This document shows positions 37,435 through 45,545 of a stretch of DNA of 64,000 bases, one piece after another. The stretch spans positions 8,544 to 72,543 of the forward strand of contig RQAP01000033.1 in NCBI GenBank assembly GCA_008671135.1, given 5' to 3'. Source of the stretch: Collinsella aerofaciens (GTDB lineage Bacteria > Actinomycetota > Coriobacteriia > Coriobacteriales > Coriobacteriaceae). A model generated the notes under the pieces. The model did no database searches. It saw only the letters and a program-made list of their open reading frames with translations, and had not been told where the DNA came from. Position 1 is the first letter of the stretch; each line of letters opens with the position of its first letter. Made by a program: the position numbers and the translations under genes.

Positions 37435-38448
37435 CTACTCGGACTGCCCACCCTTTTTGGCGTGCTTGGACGGAGCGCTCAGAAAGCGACCCGTCAAATA
37501 GTTCGCCGGGCCGGAAATATCAATCCCCAGCAGGGTGTGCCCCAGCCACAAAAACGCCGCGACCACCAGCAATGGAATCACGCACGAGGTCACGATCATC
37601 ACGATGACGCCTTCGATAAGGTCGGTCACCTGCTGCACGATCTCGTCGGTCATCTGCTTGGCACCACTGGTTACCGACGTGACCAGGCTTGAGGCACCGT
37701 CGGCAAGCTGCTCAAGCACGTTCTTGGACTCTGTGGACTCGGTCTTTTTCTTGCTTGCTTTGGAGCTATCACTATTTGCCGTACCCGCAGCGTCGGCCGC
37801 CTTTTGCTCGGCCGCTTCGATGCTCACTCGATACGTTTCGTCGACCTTTTGCGACACCCATACGCTTGCAGGCACCAACGCCATGCCGATCGTGGCGACC
37901 ACCAGCACGCGAGTCGCCACGCGGCGCAGGACGGCGCTCGTGCTCCAGCGCCCGTGAATGCCGAGCGACACCGCAAGGAGCACCAGCGCAAACGGGATCA
38001 GGATGCCCAAGCCAACCGACCACAAAATGGTTAGCAGGTATTTCTCGAGGTAGAGCACGGCAAGCACGATACCAAGGTTGCCTGAAAGCTGCGCGAGCTG
38101 CTCGGCAACCGGCGTTCCCGTATCACCCGGCAGCGCGGTAATGCCCGCAGACAGCGCCACGCACGAGGTCGTGAGCGCCAGTACGTTACCCTTCTTTTGG
38201 TCGATGACCTCGATGGTGGAGTCCCAAGTTTTGGTATCGGCGAAATGCGGACGAGCTACAAAGCCCGACAGCAGCGCCAGTACCACGAGCGCAACGATAA
38301 AGCCAATCTGCAGCTTTTTGTTTGCGCACACGACATCGGACAGGCTGGGCTGCAGCTCTGTTACCGTCGTGTGCTCGGTTATCTGGACAGGACGCCCATG
38401 AGCCATCTCGTGCGCGTCTCTTTTTTGTATTGACCCGTTATCCGGCAT
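37435..38448 (-). CDS. Membrane protein of unknown function
   Basis: I do not recognise this 337-residue protein. It has a cytoplasmic start, a hydrophobic segment at about residues 47-65, two more between 120 and 165, one near 185, a polar loop (about 205-270) rich in Lys/Ser/Thr/Glu, and a last segment at about 285-310 with a basic tail. The layout suggests an integral membrane protein with an extracytoplasmic domain between the first two segments. GAGGAGG lies seven bases before the ATG. It has its own terminator and no clear partner. Confidence 0.75.
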   Translation of the reverse strand: MPDNGSIQKRDAHEMAHGRPVQITEHTTVTELQPSLSDVVCANKKLQIGFIVALVVLALLSGFVARPHFADTKTWDSTIEVIDQKKGNVLALTTSCVALSAGITALPGDTGTPVAEQLAQLSGNLGIVLAVLYLEKYLLTILWSVGLGILIPFALVLLAVSLGIHGRWSTSAVLRRVATRVLVVATIGMALVPASVWVSQKVDETYRVSIEAAEQKAADAAGTANSDSSKASKKKTESTESKNVLEQLADGASSLVTSVTSGAKQMTDEIVQQVTDLIEGVIVMIVTSCVIPLLVVAAFLWLGHTLLGIDISGPANYLTGRFLSAPSKHAKKGGQSE

Positions 38449-38565
38449 TTGGATACCTCCTCAGTCCGGGGCTTAATGCGAAAGGAAGTATACCCACCGA
38501 GCAAAAAACGAACGGGAAGACGAACAGAGCGCACCAAGACTGTCCCCAATGACTATCTCCGGATG

Positions 38566-38632
38566 AGTTGCGGTGGAATAGGGATTGTTTTGCGCCCGTC
38601 GGCCCCTATTCAGTCCCTATTTCACCGCAACT
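38566..38632. repeat. Dispersed palindrome, copy 2 (GTTGCGGTGGAATAG arms)
   Basis: AGTTGCGGTGGAATAGGGA pairs with TCCCTATTTCACCGCAACT, one mismatch. It shares the outer arm with 1649-1713; the inner arm and loop differ. Confidence 0.7.
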
Positions 38633-38645
38633 TGGAGGAGGACAG

Positions 38646-38679
38646 AAAAAGCCCTGCCGCGGGTAGCGGCAGAGCTTTT
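38646..38679 (-). terminator. Intrinsic terminator of the EIIA gene
   Basis: AAAAGC-CTGCCGC and its complement form the stem, with TTTT at the 3' side on the minus strand, 28 bases past the stop. Confidence 0.75.
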
Positions 38680-38706
38680 GGAAGGGGACTTGGTTGTGAG
38701 GGCTCG

Positions 38707-39045
38707 TTAGGCGAGCTTGGCCTCGAGCTCGGCGATGCGCTTGTAGGCATCGATGGTAAAGCGGGCCTGCTTCTCCAGGATCATAGTGGTCATGAGAGTG
38801 TCCTGAGCGTGAGCCATGATGAAGGTCATCTCCATCTCGCCACCGCCGGCCTCCTGCGAAAGCAGCTTGGTCTGCGTGTCGTGGGCGCCGATAAGTGCAT
38901 CGCTGGCATCCTTGTGCAGCTGTTCGGCCTTCTCAAAATCGCCCTCGCGAGCAGCATCGAGCGCTGCAAGCAGATCGGTCTGGGCGTCACCTGCGTATGC
39001 GACAATCTCGAATCCAACCATCGAGATTTCTTCTTTGGTTGCCAT
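38707..39045 (-). CDS. lacF: PTS lactose/cellobiose-family EIIA
   Basis: The 112-residue helical protein has the EIIA-Lac pattern VGFEIVAYAGDAQTDLLAAL and the phospho-histidine H79 in FIMAHAQDTLM. It receives phosphate from HPr and passes it to an EIIB domain. It is the only lactose-family EIIA in the window, while three EICB-type genes follow downstream plus one pseudogene, so it probably serves several. AAAGGAA precedes the ATG. A word like the lacA operators (39129-39148) lies upstream, suggesting LacR control. Confidence 0.9.
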   Translation of the reverse strand: MATKEEISMVGFEIVAYAGDAQTDLLAALDAAREGDFEKAEQLHKDASDALIGAHDTQTKLLSQEAGGGEMEMTFIMAHAQDTLMTTMILEKQARFTIDAYKRIAELEAKLA

Positions 39046-39128
39046 ATTGCGTTCCTTTCACATATGAACCAATGGAGAGCATCGCGTCCGGGCATACGCG
39101 CTGCGTTCTGTATGACAGAAACATTAAC

Positions 39129-39148
39129 ATTCAAACAAAAAAGAACAG
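39129..39148 (-). promoter_or_regulatory. Candidate LacR operator, lacF promoter
   Basis: On the minus strand it reads CTGTTCTTTTTTGTTTGAAT, nearly the same as the word upstream of lacR at 61094. Confidence 0.5.
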
Positions 39149-39259
39149 CGCAAAACGCAATTTCAAGCTATGAACGGTCACTTTTCGCCCGTGAACGGTT
39201 TTTAAACCAATCTGAACAATATCGAACACAGTTAGTGACAACCCAAACAGGACCGCACC

Positions 39260-40264
39260 CTAACGCAAATCGCGCACCGTATCGCCCTCTACGAGCACAC
39301 CGGGGATCAGCATGTGCTCCACGCCAGACGCACCCCCATCGGCGCCGGCAATCTTGTCGACCGCCCACATGCCGACGCGCTTGTTGTCAAAGCGCACCGT
39401 GGTCAGGCGACGGTCGGGCACGATATCGCCCAGACTATCGTCAACACCCGCCACGCTCACGTCCTGGGGCACGCACTTCCCGCGCGACTCGAGCCCACGG
39501 ATACAGCCATATGCCATGGCATCGTTGGAGGCATAAATGGCCGTGCAGGTCGGATCATCCGCCAGAGCCTGGCCTGCGGCATACCCGCTCTGTGCCGTCC
39601 AGTCGCCGCGCACGAGCTGCGGGGGCTCAATGCCATGCGCGCGCAATGTCTCGCGCCAGCCTTCCTCGCGCCGCATGCCCGAAAGCGAGCGCTCGGGACA
39701 CGAGATAAAGTGCACAGTCTTGTGCCCCCGCCCCAGCAAGTACTCGACCACCTGGCGCGAGCAATCGAACTGGTCGTTATCGACCGTCGAGCACAGCGGG
39801 TGCTCCAGCATGGTAACGAGCACCGTCTGCATACCGGGCAGCGGCTCAAAGGTGCCAAAGTCCGCCGGCATGCGATTCATGATCACGACCATGCCGTCTA
39901 CCGGCAGCGCGCTCATGCGCGACGATGCGCTCTCGAGGGTATAGGGATGTCCATCTACTTTAGTGAGGGTGATGGCGTAGCCGTGCTTATCGGCGGCGGC
40001 GGCAAAGCCCTCCATACGGTCGAGGTTGCCGGTACCGGTAATGTTGAACATGGCGACGCCGACGGTCTTAAACTTACCGCGGCGCAGCGATCGACCGGCA
40101 AAATTGGGGCGATACCCCAGCTCGCGCATGGCGGCACGCACGCGTTCCTTGGTCTCGGGGCGCACGCTGGGCGAATCGTGCACGGTGCGCGAGACCGTCT
40201 GCTCCGAGACGCCCGCGAGGCGCGCTACGTCTTTGACGGATACCGATTTTTTAACAGCGGCCAT
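39260..40264 (-). CDS. LacI family repressor of the lacE-lacG module
   Basis: The 334-residue protein has the DNA-binding head VSVKDVARLAGVSEQTVSRTVHDSPSV and a sugar-binding core with DGMVVIMNRM and AIYASNDAMAYG. It is divergent from lacE-lacG. Three operator-like words of the form ATGTTAACGTTGCCAT lie between them (40279, 40424, 40544), one of them just upstream of its own start. It probably senses lactose, a beta-galactoside or the phosphorylated form. Confidence 0.87.
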   Translation of the reverse strand: MAAVKKSVSVKDVARLAGVSEQTVSRTVHDSPSVRPETKERVRAAMRELGYRPNFAGRSLRRGKFKTVGVAMFNITGTGNLDRMEGFAAAADKHGYAITLTKVDGHPYTLESASSRMSALPVDGMVVIMNRMPADFGTFEPLPGMQTVLVTMLEHPLCSTVDNDQFDCSRQVVEYLLGRGHKTVHFISCPERSLSGMRREEGWRETLRAHGIEPPQLVRGDWTAQSGYAAGQALADDPTCTAIYASNDAMAYGCIRGLESRGKCVPQDVSVAGVDDSLGDIVPDRRLTTVRFDNKRVGMWAVDKIAGADGGASGVEHMLIPGVLVEGDTVRDLR

Positions 40265-40278
40265 AGGTCGATCTTTCT

Positions 40279-40294
40279 ATGTCAACGATGCCAT
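40279..40294 (+). promoter_or_regulatory. lacE-module operator 1 (repressor-proximal)
   Basis: ATGTCAACGATGCCAT, 15 bases upstream of the repressor start. Confidence 0.55.
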
Positions 40295-40378
40295 TGGTGG
40301 CACCTTGCGCAGTCATTTTTAACGCCTTCAAGTATATCCAACGCCTCCCCCACCATACGCTCACCACCCAAAACCTAC

Positions 40379-40389
40379 CGTTCACCGAC
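40379..40389 (+). promoter_or_regulatory. CCGTTYACCGA motif, lacE module
   Basis: CCGTTCACCGA lies 243 bases upstream of lacE, in sense with it. Confidence 0.5.
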
Positions 40390-40423
40390 ATTTTTGCTTC
40401 CCCGAACGGCTTTTGTCGCCCAA

Positions 40424-40439
40424 ATGTTAACGTTGCCAT
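40424..40439 (+). promoter_or_regulatory. lacE-module operator 2
   Basis: ATGTTAACGTTGCCAT, the best form of the site. Confidence 0.65.
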
Positions 40440-40543
40440 TGTGCAAACACAGAGCCACCGGGCGGCTCAAACGTTTACGCGCAAGGAATCGACGGTCCAC
40501 AGGCACAGGGGCCATCGGTTCGCGTCTTATTTTGTGTCGCAAA

Positions 40544-40559
40544 ATGGCAACGTCAACAT
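40544..40559 (-). promoter_or_regulatory. lacE-module operator 3
   Basis: On the minus strand it reads ATGTTGACGTTGCCAT, 63 bases upstream of lacE and inverted relative to operator 2, as in the gal operon. Confidence 0.65.
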
Positions 40560-40621
40560 TTTGGCAACCAAACGTCAAAAGCTACCATCGTTGCCAACCC
40601 ACCGACTCTTAGGAGCTTTGC

Positions 40622-42397
40622 ATGGAGCAACTCATCGCCATCATCGAAAAGGGGCAGCCCTTTTTCAACGCGATCGCCCGCAACAAGTACCTCAAGGCGA
40701 TCCGCGACGGTTTTATCTCCGTCATCCCCATCATCATCTTCTCGTCCATCTTCTGCCTGGTAGCCTCGGTTCCCAATATCTGGGGTTTCTACTGGCCCGA
40801 TGACATCAACAACGCCCTGTGGAAGTGCTACAACTACTCCATGGGCATCCTGGCCATCGCCTGTGCCGCCACCACGGCCAAGCACTTCGCCGACGCTCAG
40901 AACCGCGATCTGCCCAAGAACAACCAGATCAACTTCATCTCGTGCATGTGCGCGGCCATCATCGGCTTCTTGCTCCTTTCGAGCGACACGATCGCCACGG
41001 ACGCTGCCAGCGGCTTCAACACCACCTACCTTGGTTCCAAAGGCCTGCTGACTGCCTTTATCGCTGCGTTTGTGACCGGCATCATCTACAAGTTCTTCAT
41101 TAAGCGCAACATCACCGTCAAGATGCCCGAGCAGGTTCCGCCCAACATCTCGCAGACCTTTAAGGACATCATCCCCTTCTCCGTCTGCATCACCGTCTTT
41201 TGGGTCTTTGACATCGCCTTCCGCGCTGCTTTTGGCTTCTGCTTTGCCCAGGGCGTCATCCAGGTGTTCCAGCCCCTGTTCACCGCTGCCGACGGCTACA
41301 TCGGCCTCGCTGTGATCTACGGCGCTATGAGCCTGTTCTGGTTCGTCGGCGTCCACGGCCCCTCGATCGTCGAGCCCGCCATCGCCGCCGCCCTCGTTGC
41401 CAACATGACCGACAACCTGGCTGCGTTCCAGGCCGGCCAGCACGCTTCCGCTGTCCTGACCCAGGGTGCCCAGTACTTCGTCGTCTGCATGGGCGGCACC
41501 GGCGCCACGCTCGTCCTGGTCTTTATGTTCTGCTTCCTGGCCAAGTCTCAGGAGATGCGCGCCGTCGGTAAGGCCGCCATCGTCCCCGTCTGCTTTGCCG
41601 TCAACGAGCCGCTGCTGTTCGCCGCGCCCATCGTGCGCAACCCCGTCTTCTTTGTCCCGTTTGTCTTTGCCCCGATCGCCAACATCTGGATCCTCAAGAT
41701 CTTTATCGACTTCTTGGGCATGAACGGCTTTATGTACACCCTGCCTTGGACCGTCCCCGGCCCCATCGGCACCATCATGGGCCTGGGCTTCCAGCCGCTC
41801 GCTTTTGTGATGCTCGCCCTTATCCTGGTCGTCGACTTCGTTCTGTACTACCCGTTCTTCCGTGCCTATGACGCCCAGAAGTGCGCCGAGGAGGCCGAGA
41901 TCTCCCAGGAGGAGCTCGCCGCCAAGAACGCCGAGAAGGCCGCCAAGCTCAACGATGCCTTCCAGGGCAAGGCTGACGCCAAGAGCGTTGCCGCCGGCGC
42001 TGCTGCCGAGGCCGTGAAGGCCGACTCCCCCGCCGCTTCTGCAGCACCCGCTGCCGAGGCAACGACCGCCAGCGACCTCAACGGCAAGCGCGTGCTCGTG
42101 CTCTGCCAGGGCGGCGGAACCTCGGGCCTGCTCGCCAACGCACTGGCCAAGGCCGCCAAAGAGCGCGGCATCAATCTTGAGACCGCTGCCGAGGCCTATG
42201 GCAACCACGTGGACATGCTCCCCGACTTCGATCTGGTCGTCCTGGCCCCGCAGGCCGCCAGCTACCTGGCCGACCTGCAGAAGGACTGCGAGCGCGTGGG
42301 CAACAAGTGCGTCGCCTGCCGTGGCAAGCAGTACATCGAGCTCTCCCAGAACGGCGATAAGTCTCTCGCCTTCGTCTCCGAGCAACTCTCGAAGTAA
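40622..42397 (+). CDS. lacE: PTS lactose-specific EIICB
   Basis: The 591-residue permease starts MEQLIAIIEKGQPFFNAIARNKYL and has an EIIC domain of about ten membrane segments (residues 25-425), with VPPNISQTFKDI and the substrate motif FWFVGVHGPSIVEPAIAA as in LacE. A Lys/Ala-rich linker leads to an EIIB domain with phospho-cysteine C495 in VLVLCQGGGTSG. It should import lactose as lactose-6-phosphate, with LacF supplying phosphate. It is followed 66 bases later by lacG, with a hairpin between them. Intact and of family length. Confidence 0.92.
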   Translation: MEQLIAIIEKGQPFFNAIARNKYLKAIRDGFISVIPIIIFSSIFCLVASVPNIWGFYWPDDINNALWKCYNYSMGILAIACAATTAKHFADAQNRDLPKNNQINFISCMCAAIIGFLLLSSDTIATDAASGFNTTYLGSKGLLTAFIAAFVTGIIYKFFIKRNITVKMPEQVPPNISQTFKDIIPFSVCITVFWVFDIAFRAAFGFCFAQGVIQVFQPLFTAADGYIGLAVIYGAMSLFWFVGVHGPSIVEPAIAAALVANMTDNLAAFQAGQHASAVLTQGAQYFVVCMGGTGATLVLVFMFCFLAKSQEMRAVGKAAIVPVCFAVNEPLLFAAPIVRNPVFFVPFVFAPIANIWILKIFIDFLGMNGFMYTLPWTVPGPIGTIMGLGFQPLAFVMLALILVVDFVLYYPFFRAYDAQKCAEEAEISQEELAAKNAEKAAKLNDAFQGKADAKSVAAGAAAEAVKADSPAASAAPAAEATTASDLNGKRVLVLCQGGGTSGLLANALAKAAKERGINLETAAEAYGNHVDMLPDFDLVVLAPQAASYLADLQKDCERVGNKCVACRGKQYIELSQNGDKSLAFVSEQLSK

Positions 42398-42407
42398 GTA
42401 ACGCTCA

Positions 42408-42439
42408 GGGCCAGCCGACCATCCAAGACCGGCTGGCCC
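42408..42439 (+). other. Intercistronic hairpin lacE-lacG
   Basis: Perfect ten-base arms GGGCCAGCCG and complement, with no run of T. Similar hairpins sit between the other EIICB and GH1 genes. Confidence 0.6.
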
Positions 42440-42463
42440 TTCGATTTAGACGATTGGATCATC

Positions 42464-43903
42464 ATGTCCGTTAATCCTGCTAGCGTCACCAACCCGCCTG
42501 CGCAGTTTCCCGAGGACTTTGTCTTTGGCGGCGCCACTGCTGCCTACCAGGTAGAGGGCGAGACCCGCACTCACGGTAAGGGCAAGGTTGCCTGGGACGA
42601 TTTTCTGGAGGCCCAGGGGCGCTTTTCCCCCGATCCCGCTTCGGACTTCTACAACCAGTACCCCGTCGATCTGGAGCTGTGCGAGGAGTTCGGCATCAAC
42701 GGCATCCGCCTCTCCATCGCCTGGAGCCGCATCTTCCCCAACGGCACCGGCGAGATCAACCCCGAGGGCGTTCAGTTCTATCACGACCTTTTCGCCGAAT
42801 GTCACAAGCATCACGTTGAGCCGTTTGTCACGCTGCATCACTTTGACACGCCGCTTCCCCTCTTTGAGAAGGGCGACTTCCTCAACCGCGAGACCATCGA
42901 CGCCTTTGTGGACTTTGCCACCTTCTGCTTTAAGGAGTACGCCGACCAGGTGACATACTGGTTCACCTTTAACGAGATCTGGGCCGATGCCTCCAACACC
43001 TACATCGAGGGCACCTTCCCCGGTGGCGTCAAGGCGCATCTTGCCGAGGCCTTCCAGTGCGAGCACAACATGATGCTCGCCCACGCCAAGGCAGTACTGG
43101 CCTTCCACAACGGCGGTTTTAAGGGCAAGATCGGCGTCATTCAGTCGCTGGAGTTTAAGTACCCGCTCAACGAGAACGACCCCGCCGACATCAAGGCCGC
43201 CAACAACGAGCACGTGCTGCAGAACCAGTTCTTGCTCGACGCCACCTTCCGCGGCGACTATGCTCCCGACACCCTCGAGTGCGCCAACCGCCTGGCGGCC
43301 ATCTCGGGCGGCACCATCGAGATCCTGGACGAGGACCTCGAAATTATGCGCGAGGCAGCGCTCTACAACGACTACCTGGGTGTCAACAACTACCAGTGCC
43401 GTTTTTTGAAGGCTTACGACGGCGAGAACGACCTGCACCACAACGGTACGGGCGAGAAGGGCACCGGCCGCTGGCGCGTCAAGGGTATTGGCGAGCATGT
43501 GAACAAGCCTGGCATCCCCACCACCGACTGGGACTGGATTATCTATCCCGAGGGTCTGTTCGATCTGCTCGTCTACATTAAGCAGCGCTACCCCAACTAC
43601 AAGCAGATCTTCATTACCGAAAACGGCATGGGCTACAAGGACCCCTACAAAGACGGCTTTGTGGACGACCAGCCGCGCATCGACTACATCGAGCAGCACC
43701 TGCGCTGGCTGCTCAAGGCCATGGAGGTGGGCGTCAACGTGGGTGGCTACTTCCTGTGGAGCCTGCAGGACCAGTTCTCCTGGACCAATGGCTACAACAA
43801 GCGCTATGGCTTCTTCTACGTTGACTTTGAGACCCAGAAGCGCACGCCCAAGGCAAGCGCCTACTGGTATAAGCACGTGGCGCAGACCCGTCGTCTGGAC
43901 TAG
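42464..43903 (+). CDS. lacG: 6-phospho-beta-galactosidase (GH1)
   Basis: The 479-residue GH1 enzyme has FVFGGATAAYQVEG, the acid/base E171 in TFNEIW and the nucleophile E386 in ITENGMG. Sections such as FSPDPASDFYNQYPVDLELCEEFGINGIRLS match LacG-type 6-phospho-beta-galactosidases. It hydrolyses lactose-6-phosphate to glucose and galactose-6-phosphate, which feeds LacAB. It is cytoplasmic and co-transcribed with lacE. A terminator and a palindrome array follow. Confidence 0.9.
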   Translation: MSVNPASVTNPPAQFPEDFVFGGATAAYQVEGETRTHGKGKVAWDDFLEAQGRFSPDPASDFYNQYPVDLELCEEFGINGIRLSIAWSRIFPNGTGEINPEGVQFYHDLFAECHKHHVEPFVTLHHFDTPLPLFEKGDFLNRETIDAFVDFATFCFKEYADQVTYWFTFNEIWADASNTYIEGTFPGGVKAHLAEAFQCEHNMMLAHAKAVLAFHNGGFKGKIGVIQSLEFKYPLNENDPADIKAANNEHVLQNQFLLDATFRGDYAPDTLECANRLAAISGGTIEILDEDLEIMREAALYNDYLGVNNYQCRFLKAYDGENDLHHNGTGEKGTGRWRVKGIGEHVNKPGIPTTDWDWIIYPEGLFDLLVYIKQRYPNYKQIFITENGMGYKDPYKDGFVDDQPRIDYIEQHLRWLLKAMEVGVNVGGYFLWSLQDQFSWTNGYNKRYGFFYVDFETQKRTPKASAYWYKHVAQTRRLD

Positions 43904-43956
43904 TGGCTTGCGACTAGCGGGATTGCCCCGCTCACACAACCTGTCCCCATTTCTCA

Positions 43957-44000
43957 GCCGGGGGCGGCACGTCACACGGCGCGCTGCCCCCGGCCTTTTT
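43957..44000 (+). terminator. Intrinsic terminator of lacEG
   Basis: The stem GCCGGGGGCGGC pairs with GCTGCCCCCGGC and is followed by TTTTT. Confidence 0.8.
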
Positions 44001-44020
44001 GTGCGGTTCGGGGTCTGTTT

Positions 44021-44158
44021 GTCTCAATCTGTAACATCTAGCCGAGTTTTTGGGTCCTAGCTGTTACAGATTGAGACGAACAGGATTACTCTTTCCGAAG
44101 AATCTAAATCTGTAACACGTAGCCCGCTTTTGACCGTCTACCTGTTACAAATCGAGAC
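44021..44158. repeat. Palindrome array A (2 units)
   Basis: Two 57-base palindromes at 44021-44077 and 44102-44158, arms GTCTCAATCTGTAACA and complement, lie 81 bases apart between the convergent lacG and LacI genes. Unit 1 has a GCCGAGTTTTTGGGTCC centre, unit 2 a GCCCGCTTTTGACCGTC centre. Confidence 0.85.
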
Positions 44159-44172
44159 AAACGGAGTAGGAC

Positions 44173-45201
44173 CTAACCCCGTATGTCCCTAACAGTCGAG
44201 CGTTCGACCAGCGTACTCGGCACATGAATCGCCTCGATAGACGAGCTCTCTCCAATCGCCGCCTCAAACGCAAGCTTACCGACACCGCGCAAATCAAATC
44301 GCAGCGTCGTCAGCCGATTGTGAGGAACAAGTCCCTCGAGTGCGTCGTCGATACCAACCACGCTCACGTCGTCGGGCACGGACAGGCCCGCGTTCTCGAG
44401 CGCGGCGATAACGCCCAGCGCCATCTGGTCATTTGCCGCAAGCACGGCAGTCGGCGCCTGCGACCCGCCGGCAAGCACCTCGGCCGCAATCCGCTCGCCC
44501 ATGGCGTACCCACTGTCCGCACTCCAATCGCCACGCAGCATCGGAGCGGCATCGACATGAGCACGACCCAGCGTATCGCGCCAACCGGCCTCACGAAAAC
44601 GCGAGGAAATCGAGTTTTCCGGACCCGCCACAAACCGCATATTCGAGTGACCCTGTTCCAGCAGATAATTGGTCAACAGCTCGCACGAACCATACTGGTC
44701 GGAGTCGATCGTCGTGCAGCGCGGATGCGCATACATGGACAGGATGACCGTTCGCACTCCCGGCTGGGGAACAAACTCCTCAAAATCGGGAGCCATGCGG
44801 TTCATGTTGAGAATCATGCCGTCGACGGGTCGCTCGACCATGCGGCGCGAGGCATCGGCAAGTGTATAGGGCTTGTCGCCGCCCATCTCGATCATAGTGA
44901 CGGCAAAATCGTGCTCGCGCGCCGCTTGCATGATACCCTCGAGCGTCGCCAGGTTACCGACACGTGTGATGTTGTACATGCACAGGCCAATAGAACGATA
45001 CGACCCGCCGCGCAACGCCGCTCCAGCAAAATTGGGACGAAAGCCCAGCTCTTCCATGGCGGCCAGCACACGCTTGCGCGTCTTTTCCGTCACGTTAGGC
45101 ATACCGTTGACCACGCGAGACACAGTCTGGCGGCTCACGCCAGCGAGCGCCGCAACCTCTGCCGCGCTCGCCGAATGACCATTCCTTGTTTGCTGAGCCA
45201 T
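44173..45201 (-). CDS. LacI family repressor of the second GH1-PTS module
   Basis: The 342-residue protein carries a head with ASAAEVAALAGVSRQTVSRVVNGMPNV and a core with DGMILNMNRMAPDFEEF and VLAANDQMALGVIAAL. It is close to the gal repressor at 27793 over its whole length. It is divergent from the GH1 gene at 45546, with words of the form ATGTTAACGTGCTCAT between them. The start at 45201 is chosen by family length; the ribosome site is poorly spaced. The ligand is unknown. Confidence 0.85.
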   Translation of the reverse strand: MAQQTRNGHSASAAEVAALAGVSRQTVSRVVNGMPNVTEKTRKRVLAAMEELGFRPNFAGAALRGGSYRSIGLCMYNITRVGNLATLEGIMQAAREHDFAVTMIEMGGDKPYTLADASRRMVERPVDGMILNMNRMAPDFEEFVPQPGVRTVILSMYAHPRCTTIDSDQYGSCELLTNYLLEQGHSNMRFVAGPENSISSRFREAGWRDTLGRAHVDAAPMLRGDWSADSGYAMGERIAAEVLAGGSQAPTAVLAANDQMALGVIAALENAGLSVPDDVSVVGIDDALEGLVPHNRLTTLRFDLRGVGKLAFEAAIGESSSIEAIHVPSTLVERSTVRDIRG

Positions 45202-45261
45202 GCCTTCCACGCTAACCTGCTTCCCAACTATTCCCCGCGCCCATGGCGCATCGTACATACA

Positions 45262-45277
45262 TTGATAACGTGCTCAT
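45262..45277 (+). promoter_or_regulatory. Module 2 operator 1 (repressor-proximal)
   Basis: TTGATAACGTGCTCAT lies 61 bases upstream of the repressor start. Confidence 0.55.
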
Positions 45278-45393
45278 GATACCCGAGCCATATACCACAA
45301 CATGAAAACTTCTGTCAATCAAAACCGCTTACCGAACAAATACAACCGTTCGCGGCTGTTTGAAGTTGTTTTGTTTCTATACATCCCAGCCGG

Positions 45394-45409
45394 ATGTTAA
45401 CGTGCTCAT
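45394..45409 (+). promoter_or_regulatory. Module 2 operator 2
   Basis: ATGTTAACGTGCTCAT, differing from the gal operator by one base (G for A). Confidence 0.65.
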
Positions 45410-45415
45410 TGTCAA

Positions 45416-45431
45416 TTGTTCACGTGCTCAT
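45416..45431 (+). promoter_or_regulatory. Module 2 operator 3
   Basis: TTGTTCACGTGCTCAT, 22 bases from operator 2 (start to start), about two helix turns. Confidence 0.6.
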
Positions 45432-45545
45432 TTTGGTTCTAATCATTTTAAGATAGTGTTTATCGGGCTTTTTCACCGCTGAACGCTAACCAGGGAGCCT
45501 CCTGAGCGCAAACGCACAATATCGAACAGCAAGACGAGAGGGTGT

